This document shows, in pieces, positions 30,839 through 40,517 of a stretch of DNA of 64,000 nucleotides. Location: positions 5,524,448 to 5,588,447 of the forward strand of contig CM030935.1 of NCBI GenBank assembly GCA_018136815.1, read 5' to 3'. How positions within the stretch are numbered: position 1 is the stretch's first letter; each line of letters opens with the position of its first letter. The notes under the pieces are model-generated. The model was given only the letters and a program-made list of their open reading frames with translations. It was not told the DNA's origin and made no database searches. A program made the position numbers and the translations under genes. This stretch comes from Isochrysis galbana (Eukaryota; Haptophyta; Isochrysidales; Isochrysidaceae).

Positions 30839-31240
30839 ATTCAATTTCATCGAATCCGAATTCGCATTCAAATCCACCTCAATAGGAATTCGTATCTAGC
30901 TTTGAACTAGTCAAATTCGAATTCAAGTGAAGGTAAATAGGAATTCATTTGGAATGAAAGTCGAGTTCAATTCCTATTCCATTCAATCCAAATTCAAATT
31001 CATTGAAGAGGATGAAGTGCACAGGCATTCAATTTAGTTATATTCAAACTTGCATTCGAATGCACCCGAATTGGAATTTCAATCCAAATTTGAACTAGTT
31101 GAATTTGAATTCGATTTGAAATATACTGTAAATGAATTGTTTCCGAATTCATTTGGAATCTAATTCGCGTTCAATCTGTATTAGGTTTGTTTTCGTCTGT
31201 ATATCTGTCGGATTGAATTCAGTCCTAATTCAAATTCGTC
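30839..31240. repeat. AT-rich subtelomeric sequence with GAATTC-type motifs
   Basis: A sharply AT-richer stretch than its surroundings, with many degenerate copies of GAATTCG, ATTCAAAT and TTGAATTC. It looks like a decayed satellite next to the telomere. Confidence 0.7.
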
Positions 31241-31266
31241 AACGGGCGGTGAGGTGGGCGGGGGGC

Positions 31267-31665
31267 TTAACCAAATGCTCTATCCCCAGCCTTGAGGCTA
31301 GAGATAGGAGTTCCGCGCTGGGAATGAGGTTGCCTTTGTCGTCCGAGTCGTACAGGGGGCGAAACGCGCCCAGGTCGATTCTTTTTTTCGATTGTCGCCC
31401 CATGCCGGCTTGGGCGGTCCTCGATGAGTCCGTCGAGTTTGCGAAGAGGAGTGCGCAGCATAGTTTCGTGAATCTTTCGATGGTGCGTATTAGCAGGCGA
31501 GGGAGGAAGGATCATGTCGACGTCGCTCTCTGTCAGGGGGGCGGCCTGTGAGCGCTCCGGCTCCGGCGGCTTGGGGCGGCCCCTGTGGGGCGTCGTGACG
31601 GCGGAGGGCTGGGGAGCGGGAGCGGTCGGCGCGCGCTCCATCGCTCGAACTATAACAATAGTTTT
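31267..31665 (-). mobile_element. MERAPTAP-family retroposon copy with 124-codon ORF
   Basis: Starts on the minus strand AAAACTATTGTTATAGTT at 31665. The ATG at 31641 opens a 124-residue frame beginning MERAPTAPAPQ, then TTPHRGRPKPPEPE. It shares leader and N-terminus with 4776 and 48247, but the later part is Arg/Lys-rich and different. No domain was recognised. Confidence 0.5.
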
Positions 31666-32327
31666 GAAATCTTCGCCAAGAAATGGCGCGATTGGCCCCC
31701 CCTGCTTGCTGCTTGATGCTTGGAGTGTAGGTCAGTAGGTGTAGGTGAATTTTTCAAATCATGTTGAGATGAAGTTGGGATGGTAACGACCCACTCGTGC
31801 GTTCGCCGCGTCTTACTAGCTCAAGCAATAAGGAAAGGCTACACCGGTGCGGCAGCAAATATTCAGCATTGAATGAGTAAGGAGATACGAGAATCTACGG
31901 GTCGACAGCCTAGTGAGTAGCAAAAAGAGCTACGTGGGTCGAGTACCGAGCACTCGTGCCGCTGATGCCCATCCCTTTGCGCTGCCAAACGATACGGGGG
32001 CACACGGCAATGGCGCATAGGCCAACATCTCGCAAGGCCCACGCACCGAGCTCATGTGTAGATAGGCTCGGCCTATGGTACCCGCCGACACCCAGCCTGA
32101 TGGCAAATGCCTTGAGCGAAGAAATCAGGCGCGTGATGCATGGAAAAGGCTTGGGCGTGGGCGCACCCACACGAAGCGCCACGCGCGAGTGCTAATCACC
32201 AGCGTTGAAAGATTGCACAGCTATGCCAATTCCACGTCTGTGGCGAAATGCCGTTGCCGTGGGGGAACGCGATAGTGGTGGCGACCACATCATGGCCGCC
32301 ACGCGCTAGGCACCGTGCGACGCGACA
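31666..32327. other. 3' flank of the MFSD1-like gene
   Basis: No supported gene. Presumed 3' UTR and intergenic region of the minus-strand transporter. Confidence 0.35.
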
Positions 32328-35300
32328 TCATGCCGCATGGATGATCTTGGCGTTGAGCGCAGCGCGGGCGCTCGGACTGCACAGCAACATTAGAGAGGCG
32401 AGCATTGCGAGCGCACCCTGTCCGGCGCGAAAGGGGACGGCGAGGCGACATGAGCCCACTCGGCACCGAAATTAGAATGCGGTCAGGCAGTAAGCCCGGC
32501 AAGTGGGCGCAGGACGGCACATGCCTGGCACGCGAAAAGTGTTTGGACACCCGAGTAGGGGTTCGCCGGGTTGATCATCGACGTCCGGTCAAAGATCATA
32601 GAGACGAGGATAGGGGTGAGGAAAAGGCCGCAATTTTGGAGTGCTGTGAGCAAGCCGTAGGCAGTACCTACTTGCGAGCGCTGTACCACAATGGGCACCT
32701 GCCATGTAACGGAGCGGCACCTCAGTCAGAGGGCAGAGTGTGTAGGCGGGAGGGTGTATCAGTGTGCAGGCGCGCTTCGCGGCGAGGGCGGGGCCAAGCA
32801 GGTGGCGTACAGAGGGCCAGACGACAGCGGCAAAGCATGAGTATCCGAGTCCCAGCCCAACGAGTAGGTACGAGGCAGGTACTTTTGAGTAGCCCATGAG
32901 GATGTGCGCTAGCGTGAGCATCGTAGTGGCGATGAGAGAAAGCCACCCGCGACGGCCAATCCGGTCGACCATGTGGCCCAACACCTATGTGAGCCAGCGG
33001 GCGTTGAGGTAAGTGAGCCAGCGGGCGTTGAGGTAAGTGAGCCAGCGCACCGGAGTAAGTGAGCACTATGCGTAGGTGCCGTAGTTTCACACAGGGGAAC
33101 GCGGCAGCGGCTAAGGACGCGCACCGGCGAGAGGCATGCAGATATGATGTACGGCTCCGACATGACGATTGCCGTGTGCTGTTGCGCGTGGGCCAGAGCA
33201 ATGCAAAAGGGCAATTGTTTGCCCCGGTCGGAGCTGCAAGGCGTCCCGGGCGGCTCAAGCGTCGACTACAGCAAGGGGCGGTGGACAGGCCGATTCAGCG
33301 CGAAGCGCCTGTTGGCGGCAGTTGGCGGTGAGTATTGCGAGGGTTGAATGCGCGCCTGATCGTAGACAAACGTATCATTATTGGCGTCGCGCCAGCGCGT
33401 GCCGTGGGGGAAGAAGTCGCGGTCGAGCAGCAACGCCGAAGCGATGTTGTTGAAGGGGAGCACGGCAGAGTAGACCATCACACAAGTGATACAGAGCGCG
33501 ACAAATGGCACGGAGGCGAGTCCGCCGCCCGTCTCGTCGGCGCCCTTACCGGCGGCTCCGGCCGCCATCGATGGCGCGCACTTCCCTTTGTTGGTGAGCA
33601 GCGGCGCGCCGCTGCTCGAGCCGCCCTTACCCGCCTCGAGCGCCCCCTCGCTCTTGACACTGCCCTGCGCGCCCGGCCGAAATAAAGGCGGCGCGTACTT
33701 TTGCATGGCCTCGGCCTTGCGCGAATCCTCCACCTGCGGGACCAACAGCCAACAGGCAATAAGGGTGCGCGCGGGGAGGCACGGGACGACGACACAACAG
33801 CACTGCATGGATCGCATAGCAAGGCGGCGGCACCTGACGGCGGCGCTCCTCAGTGCGCAGCTGCTTGGTCGCACGTCGGTCGACAGCGCCAAGGACAAGC
33901 GAGGAGCAGAAGCTTGAGAGGCAGAGCAGCGCGCCAAACCAGACAGCGGCGGGAAGCGAGACGGCACGGGCGATTGCGGGTGAGAGCGAGTTGTTGACAA
34001 CTGCGCGGCAACGCGGGCAGTGAGCCGGCGACGACGACGAATGTGCTGAGCGCAGCTGCAGGCAAAATGTGCGAAGGGGGGGCAGCGGCACAGGAGCAAT
34101 AAAGCAATGCAGCGGTGCGCACCTGAGCCGAGCCGTGAGACGGAGAGCGTTATGCCCGAGGCGAGTGCGAGCTCCTTGCCGCGGAACCATTCGGCAGTGA
34201 CTGACGACTGAGCAACCGAGATGGACTCGCCACCCAACCCGAAGATGGCGCGGCCGATTAGCATAATGTGCAGCGAGGAGGCAGATGTGCCCGAGGCAAA
34301 GGTAAGCTGGCCGAGCAGCACGAGGAAGGAGAACCTGGGTGGAGTGAGAGGCGGGGACCGAGTGAGCGCTAGGGGCGGACAAGGGAACAATGGGGCCGCA
34401 GCTCTGCACCATACGCTAGTGTAGGTGGCAGCCGAAACCCGGCCCCAGCGCCTCGCATGCAGATCGACCAAGCGCAAGACGCACATGTTGAGGGCAAATA
34501 TGACGCCCACACGATCGACAAGCACGCCGCCTATGAGAGGGAGCACAATGTTGGGCAGGGAGTAGACCGAATACATCATCTCATAGTAGAGTTCAAACTG
34601 GTCGCCCTCGGGGGTGCCGTCCCCTGAGAATTGGCGCTCAAGCATCGAGAGCAGCGCGGCCGGATTGTCGTAGCAATAGTAGTTACCCGCCATCAGAAGT
34701 GCCGTCAGGGAGAGGATGATCCTGCGGGGCGAGCGCAGGCGTTGAGCGCGTCGATCGGCTCGCTAATACTGATTGCTTATCGGCTCCTACCCATTTAATA
34801 TCATGTGCTTGCCCTCTCGCCGTGGCGTGCCTATGAGACAGCGCCATCGTCGTGCAGGGCAGCGTGCGATCCTCCGAGTCGCTATCTTAGCGCGTACGGC
34901 CCCATCCCCACCCACCCATTCCAACGATGGAGTTGCAATCCAAATGAGCATTCGGCCCATCGCCTCAGCGATTCGGCACACCTTTCACCCGGTAGCCGAT
35001 GTGGAATAGGCCCAAAGCGGGATGTGCAATGGGAATAAGTGCCCTCCCGATGGCTGCCCAAAGGCCCCACAGCGCTCCCAAGGCCTCTTACCATCTCCGC
35101 TTGAGCTGAGGTCTTGTGCGGATGGCTCACCCTCCACCCCATCGGCCCCCACCGCCCCCAAGGCTCCACGCAGCGCTCCCAAGGCCTCTCACCATCTACT
35201 TTTCAGCTGAGGCTTCTTGCGGATGGCTCGCCCTACACCTCGTCGGCCCCCATCGGCCCCCACAGCCCCCACCGCTCCCCACAGTGCCCCTACAGCGCTC

Positions 35301-35505
35301 CCAAGGCCTCTCACCATCTCCTTTTCAGCTGAGGCTTGTTACGGATGGCGGTCGCAGTCGCCGGAGAGAGGGAGAACTGCTGCGCTGGAGGCTCTCGGTG
35401 GCGCGGGTGGGTGAGACGCGCGGCGTTGGGCAGTAGCGACTCCGACAAATGCACCTCCGAGTACCGAGCCAGGCTCTCTCGCGAGAGGCCGCGAGGCACC
35501 GCCAT
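32328..35505 (-). CDS. MFSD1: MFSD1-like major facilitator transporter
   Basis: Nine exons on the minus strand: 35505-35315, 34721-34485, 34334-34123, 34000-33834, 33733-33356, 33178-33125, 32984-32811, 32698-32525 and 32417-32328. They give one frame of 558 residues. Recognition rests on family-specific sequence: NYYCYDNPAAL after helix 1, YSVYSLPNIVLPLIGGVLVD, GLGGESISVAQ, EWFRGKELALASG, the 18-codon exon ending YIISACLSP joined to VLGHMVDRIGRRGW, and VVWPS joined to VPIVVQ with GTAYGLLTALQN. MFSD1 proteins are 12-helix lysosomal (in animals) dipeptide or amino-acid exporters. Two introns appear to use GC-AG (GATCAG|GCGCGC and GCCAG|GCATGT). The first intron (593 bp) carries a tandem repeat of its own donor region. 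The start ATG follows a GA/CT microsatellite. The central cytoplasmic loop is longer than usual. Confidence 0.88.
35060..35345 (-). repeat. Tandem repeat covering the exon 1 splice donor of MFSD1
   Basis: Three imperfect units, each with CCTCAGCTgAAAaGgAGATGGTgAGAGGCCTTGG on the minus strand (near 35340, 35200 and 35100). Each unit contains a plausible donor (ATG|GTGAGA twice, ATG|GTAAGA once). The outermost is the one that gives the correct reading frame from exon 1. Confidence 0.75.
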
Positions 35506-35520
35506 GGCGGGCAGCGGCGA

Positions 35521-35528
35521 GAGAGAGA

Positions 35529-35595
<67 letters not shown>

Positions 35596-35605
35596 CAGAG
35601 AGAGA

Positions 35606-35678
<73 letters not shown>

Positions 35679-35740
35679 GGAGAGAGATTATTCGAGAGGC
35701 GGGGGGGGAAACAGAGAGAGAGAGAGAGGGCGCCCCGTCT
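35521..35740. repeat. (GA)n microsatellite upstream of MFSD1
   Basis: About 220 bp of GA dinucleotides with a few interruptions, reading as CT on the coding strand and ending 15 bp before the MFSD1 start codon. Confidence 0.95.
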
Positions 35741-36136
35741 GCCGCCGCAGAGGTACCACCGAGATTATTCATGAAACTCGTCGGAGAGAGAATGTAGCCG
35801 ATATGGTTGGGCGGCGGGTACGATGTGCGCACTTAACTTCCCGCCCCATGGAAGCTAACATGAATACCCATGAGTAAGAGAAAGAAACCCAGCGGCCGCG
35901 CCTCGAGGTGTGCGGCGTGTGTGTCGCGGAGAGAGAGAGAGAGAGAAGTCGCGCCGCCGCCACGCGCGCGGCGGTTTACTTTCTACGCCCCCCCCCTCCC
36001 CCCTCGCCCAGTCGATCCCTGCCGCGCCTATCTAACTATCTAACTGATCGCTGAGTGATAGTGTAGCCCGGTCACTCACTATGGGGGTGCGGAGGGCACC
36101 AGCTGCAATGGGCAAATGAAGGGCGAAATAAGCTCC
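35741..36136. other. Intergenic, no gene recognised
   Basis: Upstream flank of MFSD1. No supported feature. Confidence 0.3.
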
Positions 36137-36152
36137 CTATCTCTTTACTGCC

Positions 36153-36174
36153 GAAGTATCGATATCGATACTTC
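36153..36174. repeat. Perfect 22-bp palindrome, copy 1
   Basis: GAAGTATCGAT followed by its exact reverse complement. It recurs at 38683-38704 and, with one mismatch, at 36335-36356. Confidence 0.9.
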
Positions 36175-36334
36175 CCGAGCTGTTTTTTCTAATGTACTCG
36201 TGCTAGACCTACCAGTTGGCCATGGGCTCTCGCAGGAGGGGCTGCAACAGGTGCCCGGATACCCTCCGGTAGCTCTCCCACCCATATTGTAGGTCACCTT
36301 GCCACCTTCAGGGAGGGAAAACCCCCTGAAAGGC

Positions 36335-36356
36335 GAAGTATCGATTTCGATACTTC
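36335..36356. repeat. 22-bp palindrome, copy 2 (one mismatch)
   Basis: Same as 36153 but with TTT at the centre. Confidence 0.85.
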
Positions 36357-36379
36357 ACTTTATCCCATAAATTTCGATT

Positions 36380-37533
36380 TTAATGTATCATTTGGCCTTT
36401 TTGGCATTTTGCTTGTCTGGCTAAGGAGGGCAGGAGTAGCCTCTCCCCCTCCTCCTCCCCCGCCCCCGCCCTCGCCCCCCCCCTCCCCCGCCCGCTCAGC
36501 CCGACCCTCCTCCTAGCCGGTCTCTCGCGAGACTCGGTCGACCCCCAGGTGTGCCTCGGCCCTCGCATAATCACATCGCGTATGTACGCCTCCTCACATG
36601 GACAGGATTGGGCGCACGTCTGCACACATGCGGGCGCCTTGCTCCGCAGCGCGAACAGACGCATCGCACACCCCACCCGCACCCCCTGCCCGTTCCATTT
36701 GCCTCGCAGCGCCCGGCATCCGCGGCCGAAACCACTTGCACATTTTATGACGTGCACTCCCACTCGGCTGACGTCCGCTTTCCATCCCTGCATGCAATGC
36801 TCCCTGCATGCAATGCAGGTCAGAAAGAGGGAGCCAGTGCGAGAGGGAGGGAGGAAGGGAGGGGACAGGAAGAAAGGGAATGAAGGAGAGAGAGGGTGAG
36901 AGGGCGCGAGGAAGAGGACGCGAGGAAGAGAGGGGAGAGAGGGAGAGAGAGGGATAGAGGGGAGGAGAGGGGGAACGAGCAAGCGAGGGAGTGAGGGAGC
37001 GAGGGAGACGGGGAGACGGGGAGACAGGGTGCGAGGGAGAAGAGAGGACGCGAGGGAGAGAGGGAGAGAAGGAGGGGGAGGGAGAGAGGGTCGGAGAGGG
37101 GGAGAGAGGGAGAGAGGGAGAGAGAGAGAGAGAGAGGGATGGAGCAAGGGAGCGAGGGAGAAGATGGAGTGTGAGTGCGTGGCGCGTGCCACAAGGAGAC
37201 CCAACACGCAAACGCGTTGTGTGGTGAGAAGCCATGCTTCTTGTGCAGTATGAGCATGAAATGATAAAGAAAAGAAAGTATAAATAAGATGAAGAAAACC
37301 TTCACACAGCACACTGAAATCATGCAAGAAGTTCAGATGGGCAGGGATAAACGGGGGTCCATTCCGTTAGACAGTAGCTTCGCTGCGAAGCCCAAGCCCG
37401 CGCGCACAAAGCCCACAGTCCTACTCGTCCCTCGGGAGTAGAGTAGGATATTAAAACACTCCACAAATCTGCAATGATGCAAGGACTGCACACGCGACGC
37501 TAATCTACGAACGCACTTGGCGGTATTGTTGTT
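36380..37533. repeat. GA-rich low-complexity region
   Basis: Dominated by GAGAGGGAG-type purine repeats (about 36830-37165). The long minus-strand frame across it is Ser/Leu/Pro low complexity and is not accepted as a gene. A Cys-rich stretch of that frame (about 36600-36820) is unexplained. Confidence 0.6.
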
Positions 37534-37724
37534 TTAGGCATCGTGCCTCACTCGGTGCAAACGCAAGAGTAAGTCCACATCATCTAGCCCTTCCATCCCG
37601 TGAGTCGCGTTCGCTTCCTCCTCGCCAGAGGATGAGCTTCCGCCTAGAGTGCAGGAGGCACCATCGGCGCGCGCAGAGATACTACAACTACTGCGTGAGT
37701 TGCTCGAGGAACCTGTGCTAGAAC

Positions 37725-38457
37725 TCATGGTCGATGCCCCCCCCAAACGCCGTCTCTTGCCGTCTTGCCGTTGACCTGCTTTCGAGTGTGCAATGGCCTG
37801 CTTCGGCTCCCGGCGGATGTCTTCTTCTTGGATTTGGCGACGACATCGTTGTAGCTCGCTGTGTCGCGATGATACACGCTGAAGCAGTCTGCGTGGAAGA
37901 CTCGCTCGCATGCCATGCACCACACGCCCTTCGCCGCACGCGCGCGTGCCTGCTGTTGGTGACGATGTGAGACGCTCGGTGCGTTGTCGACGGCGTGCGG
38001 GCAGAACGGCCCCAAGCAGCAGTATTGCGGATTTTTTCCGGCGGGTGGCGCTGGCGCAATCAAATGGTCGGGCCGTGTGAAGGGGAGCGGTATGAGATGT
38101 CCCGCTTCAAATGAGCTATGCATGCGCCGGGCACTCGTGGCCTGTGTGCGGCCGCCGCGCAGCTGCTGTGTCGCGTCCTCGAGGTCTTCCAGGGTGTAAG
38201 CGTCCAGATCAATGTGGTTGACCGGATTGGATCGAGCGGAGTTATAGCCCTCGATGAACAAGCCCCCCAGCCATGTGGGGCTCCCCACCCTCATCCACCT
38301 CCGCCTCGTCGCTCGCGTAGTCGTCATCGCCGTCCAACTCCAACTCCTCGGTACCCTGGCCCAGCATTGCGCAGTCGTTTTCGTCGTCCGAGGGCAGCAT
38401 GTCGTCCACCACCTCCTCCTCCTCTGCCATCGTAGGCAGGGCGTGCCCAAGCCTCAA
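37725..38457 (-). CDS. PiggyBac-like transposase remnant (acidic N-terminus plus Cys/His C-terminus)
   Basis: Two minus-strand frames overlap. The first (from 38457) encodes an acidic start, MAEEEEVVDDMLPSDDEND. The second ends at 37725 and contains a Cys/His-rich motif, CCLGPFCPH...WCMACERVFHADCFSVYH. The pattern C-x2-C...C-x3-CF-x2-YH resembles the C-terminal zinc domain of piggyBac transposases, whose N-termini are also acidic. A 49-bp GAG|GTGGAT...CGAG| intron would join the frames in phase, or this is a frameshift. The DDD catalytic core is absent, so it is a deletion derivative or a domesticated fragment. Assignment rests on a short motif only. Confidence 0.4.
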
Positions 38458-38682
38458 GCGCCTCGCAGCCTACTGGGTGGGAGACTGCGACGGAGGTGCT
38501 GGGTGGGCGGGCGGTGTGCGTGTGGGGAGGGGGGGGGGCGCACGGGCCGACAGCGAGGCGAGAGGGGGGGGGAGGGGGGGGGGCAGCGCTCTCGAGGCTA
38601 TTCTGCCCCACCCCATATATTACGCTACACGTCTCTACATATCTCTTACACGCACCCAGATTGCGGGCGAACGTTTCAACAC

Positions 38683-38704
38683 GAAGTATCGATATCGATA
38701 CTTC
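38683..38704. repeat. Perfect 22-bp palindrome, copy 3
   Basis: Identical to 36153-36174, with neighbouring sequence in inverted orientation (CAGTAAAGAGATAGG on its right). Confidence 0.9.
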
Positions 38705-39009
38705 CTGCCGCCAGTAAAGAGATAGGTTCCGGTAGGATGGATCAGCAAAAAAATTGGGGGGTTCTCCGGCGAAATTTTCGAAAAATACCGAATTTCAGGC
38801 CTTCGAAGTTCGAAGACGGTGCGCGAAATACAATCGGGCCCCCCTCCGGTATATTTTTAGTGAGGCCCTTCATGCGAGGCACAAACATCGAATAGCGAGG
38901 AAGCTTGTGACGCCAGCTCACTGGGTTCAAAAGGCGTGGTTCTATGCACACTGGACCATAAGTCAAACTCGTAATTTTGCACTTCAATGTGTACGAAAGT
39001 ATCACAAAA

Positions 39010-39789
39010 AAAAACCTTTTAATAGTCTTACCGCACTCGCGGCGAATGGAACCACTACCCACTACAAGTAGCACGTAGCATACTCTCTACACCCCCATTC
39101 CCCGGCCCTTCTCCCCCCGCCATCAGGCGGCTCCCCCCGTACACTACTAGGGGGATTGGGGTGGAGGGCTTAGATATGGTCCGGTGGCCCGCGCCCCCCC
39201 CCGGTGATCTTTCCCCCCCCTTCCTCCTGTGTCTCCGAGTGGGCGGCCGACTCCGACTCTGTCTCGTCTTATCCTGTAAACAGGCGCGAGACTTACCGAT
39301 TTTCCGGTGGGCGGAGCTCTCGCTCGCGCCCACCCCCTTCTCCGCGCTCTCTCTCCCCTCTCCTGCGGCACGCGCGATGGCGCGCCTGCGGCAGGCCTCC
39401 AGCTGCCCTCTGGCGGCCCCTGGAGGCTCCTGGAGGCCAGCTCAGGGGGCAGAGGAGGCTGGGGCTGGGCCCTGGCCTCCCCTGCCTCTCCCTCGCTGGC
39501 GCTCGCGAGCCTCTGGGGCCCCCACGCTGCACCTGTCTGCCTGTCGACCAGGGGGGGAGGGGGGTTGGAGCATTGGGCTGGTCACGAGGGGCCAAGATGG
39601 GCGAATGGGGCGAGCCTGTGGGGAAGGAAGTGGGTCAGTAGGGCAGTGGCCTCCTGGCAAGCCATCAGGCATGCCAGGAGGATGGGTGGTTCCTCCCCCA
39701 TGGCAGGGGAGGAGTGGAGAGAGGGGGGGGCTCGTAGTGCTAGAAATAGTAGTGCCCCCCCATGGGTCAACCAAGTATAAACTTAGTTG
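39010..39789 (-). mobile_element. Structured retroposon, inverted, 14-bp TSD and T-tail
   Basis: Flanked by AAAGTATCACAAAA (38996-39009 and 39791-39804). On the minus strand it starts CAACTAAGTTTATACTTGG and ends ATTAAAAGG plus a T-run, like 16378-17135, which it matches over nearly its whole length. The target starts with TTTT on the element strand in both copies. Confidence 0.85.
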
Positions 39790-39976
39790 GAAAGTATCAC
39801 AAAACTCAAGACGCTTACGTGAACCACTAGTCACCGAGGGCTAGAGCGGCTCATTTGGCACCGCGACCGGGCGGACGGCATGGTCTTTTTCTTATCCGTT
39901 TCAACTAGTGACAGCACAATACGTTAAACGTTAAATCAAGATATGCTGCCCTAGTTGCCGTGCCAATTGCCCTCTT

Positions 39977-40045
39977 GAGTGAGCGCTAGTCCCGTTCCTT
40001 TGCCGCGCCGCGATCCATAAAAATTTGCTAAAAATTAAATCAAGA
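39977..40045 (+). repeat. 3' end fragment of the MERAPTAP retroposon family
   Basis: Contains AGTCCCGTTCCTTTGCCGCG and CCATAAAAATTTG, shared with 49340-49385 and, inverted, 58765-58820. Confidence 0.65.
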
Positions 40046-40290
40046 AGAAGCCTATCCATCTCGGCGCGTCCACCCTCACCCATCTCAACTCTCCCTCTCT
40101 CTTCGCCTCTCTTCTAACTGCTAAGAGGTATAAACCTGATTCCCCTCGCTTCTAAGTTCTAAGCGATCGGTAGATTTAAAACCCCTTCCTCCCCCTCGCC
40201 GCTGGCTCTCCCCCACCCACCTCTCTCGCTCTCTCCGTGCCCCCTCCACCTCTCTCTCTCCCTCTGCCCCCCCCACCCCCCTCTCCAGCC

Positions 40291-40469
40291 ATGCTGCGCT
40301 GCGTGGCGCGGCGCGCCCTCCGGCTGCCCAGCGCGCGCCGGCTGTCGTCCAAGCCGGCGCCCCACCCGTTCGACTCGTTCCTCTCGGGGAACTCCTCCGT
40401 GTACGTCGAGGACATGTACGCCGCATGGAAGCAGGTGAGGAGGGAGGGAGAGGGGGGGGTGAAGGGGGG

Positions 40470-40517
<48 letters not shown>

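Larger units (their letters stand above)
36137..38720 (-). mobile_element. Possible DNA-transposon relic bounded by inverted CTATCTCTTTACTG sequences
   Basis: CCTATCTCTTTACTG followed by a long palindrome occurs at 36136-36174, and in inverted orientation at 38683-38723. Between them lies a minus-strand gene with a piggyBac-type C-terminal Cys/His motif. No TTAA or other clear target duplication is visible at the ends, so the boundaries are tentative. Confidence 0.4.

Noticed and set aside
34787..34960. Alternative first exon for MFSD1 ending KHMILNG at a GTAGGA donor
   Set aside because: It also joins in phase, but the exon at 35505-35315 has a stronger donor (GTGAGA), an ATG in the expected position after a microsatellite and a basic KRRW before helix 1. 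RNA evidence would decide.
36380..37327. 315-codon minus-strand frame
   Set aside because: Most of it is Ser/Leu/Pro from a GAGGGAG repeat; only a short Cys-rich part is not low complexity and it shows no recognisable family.
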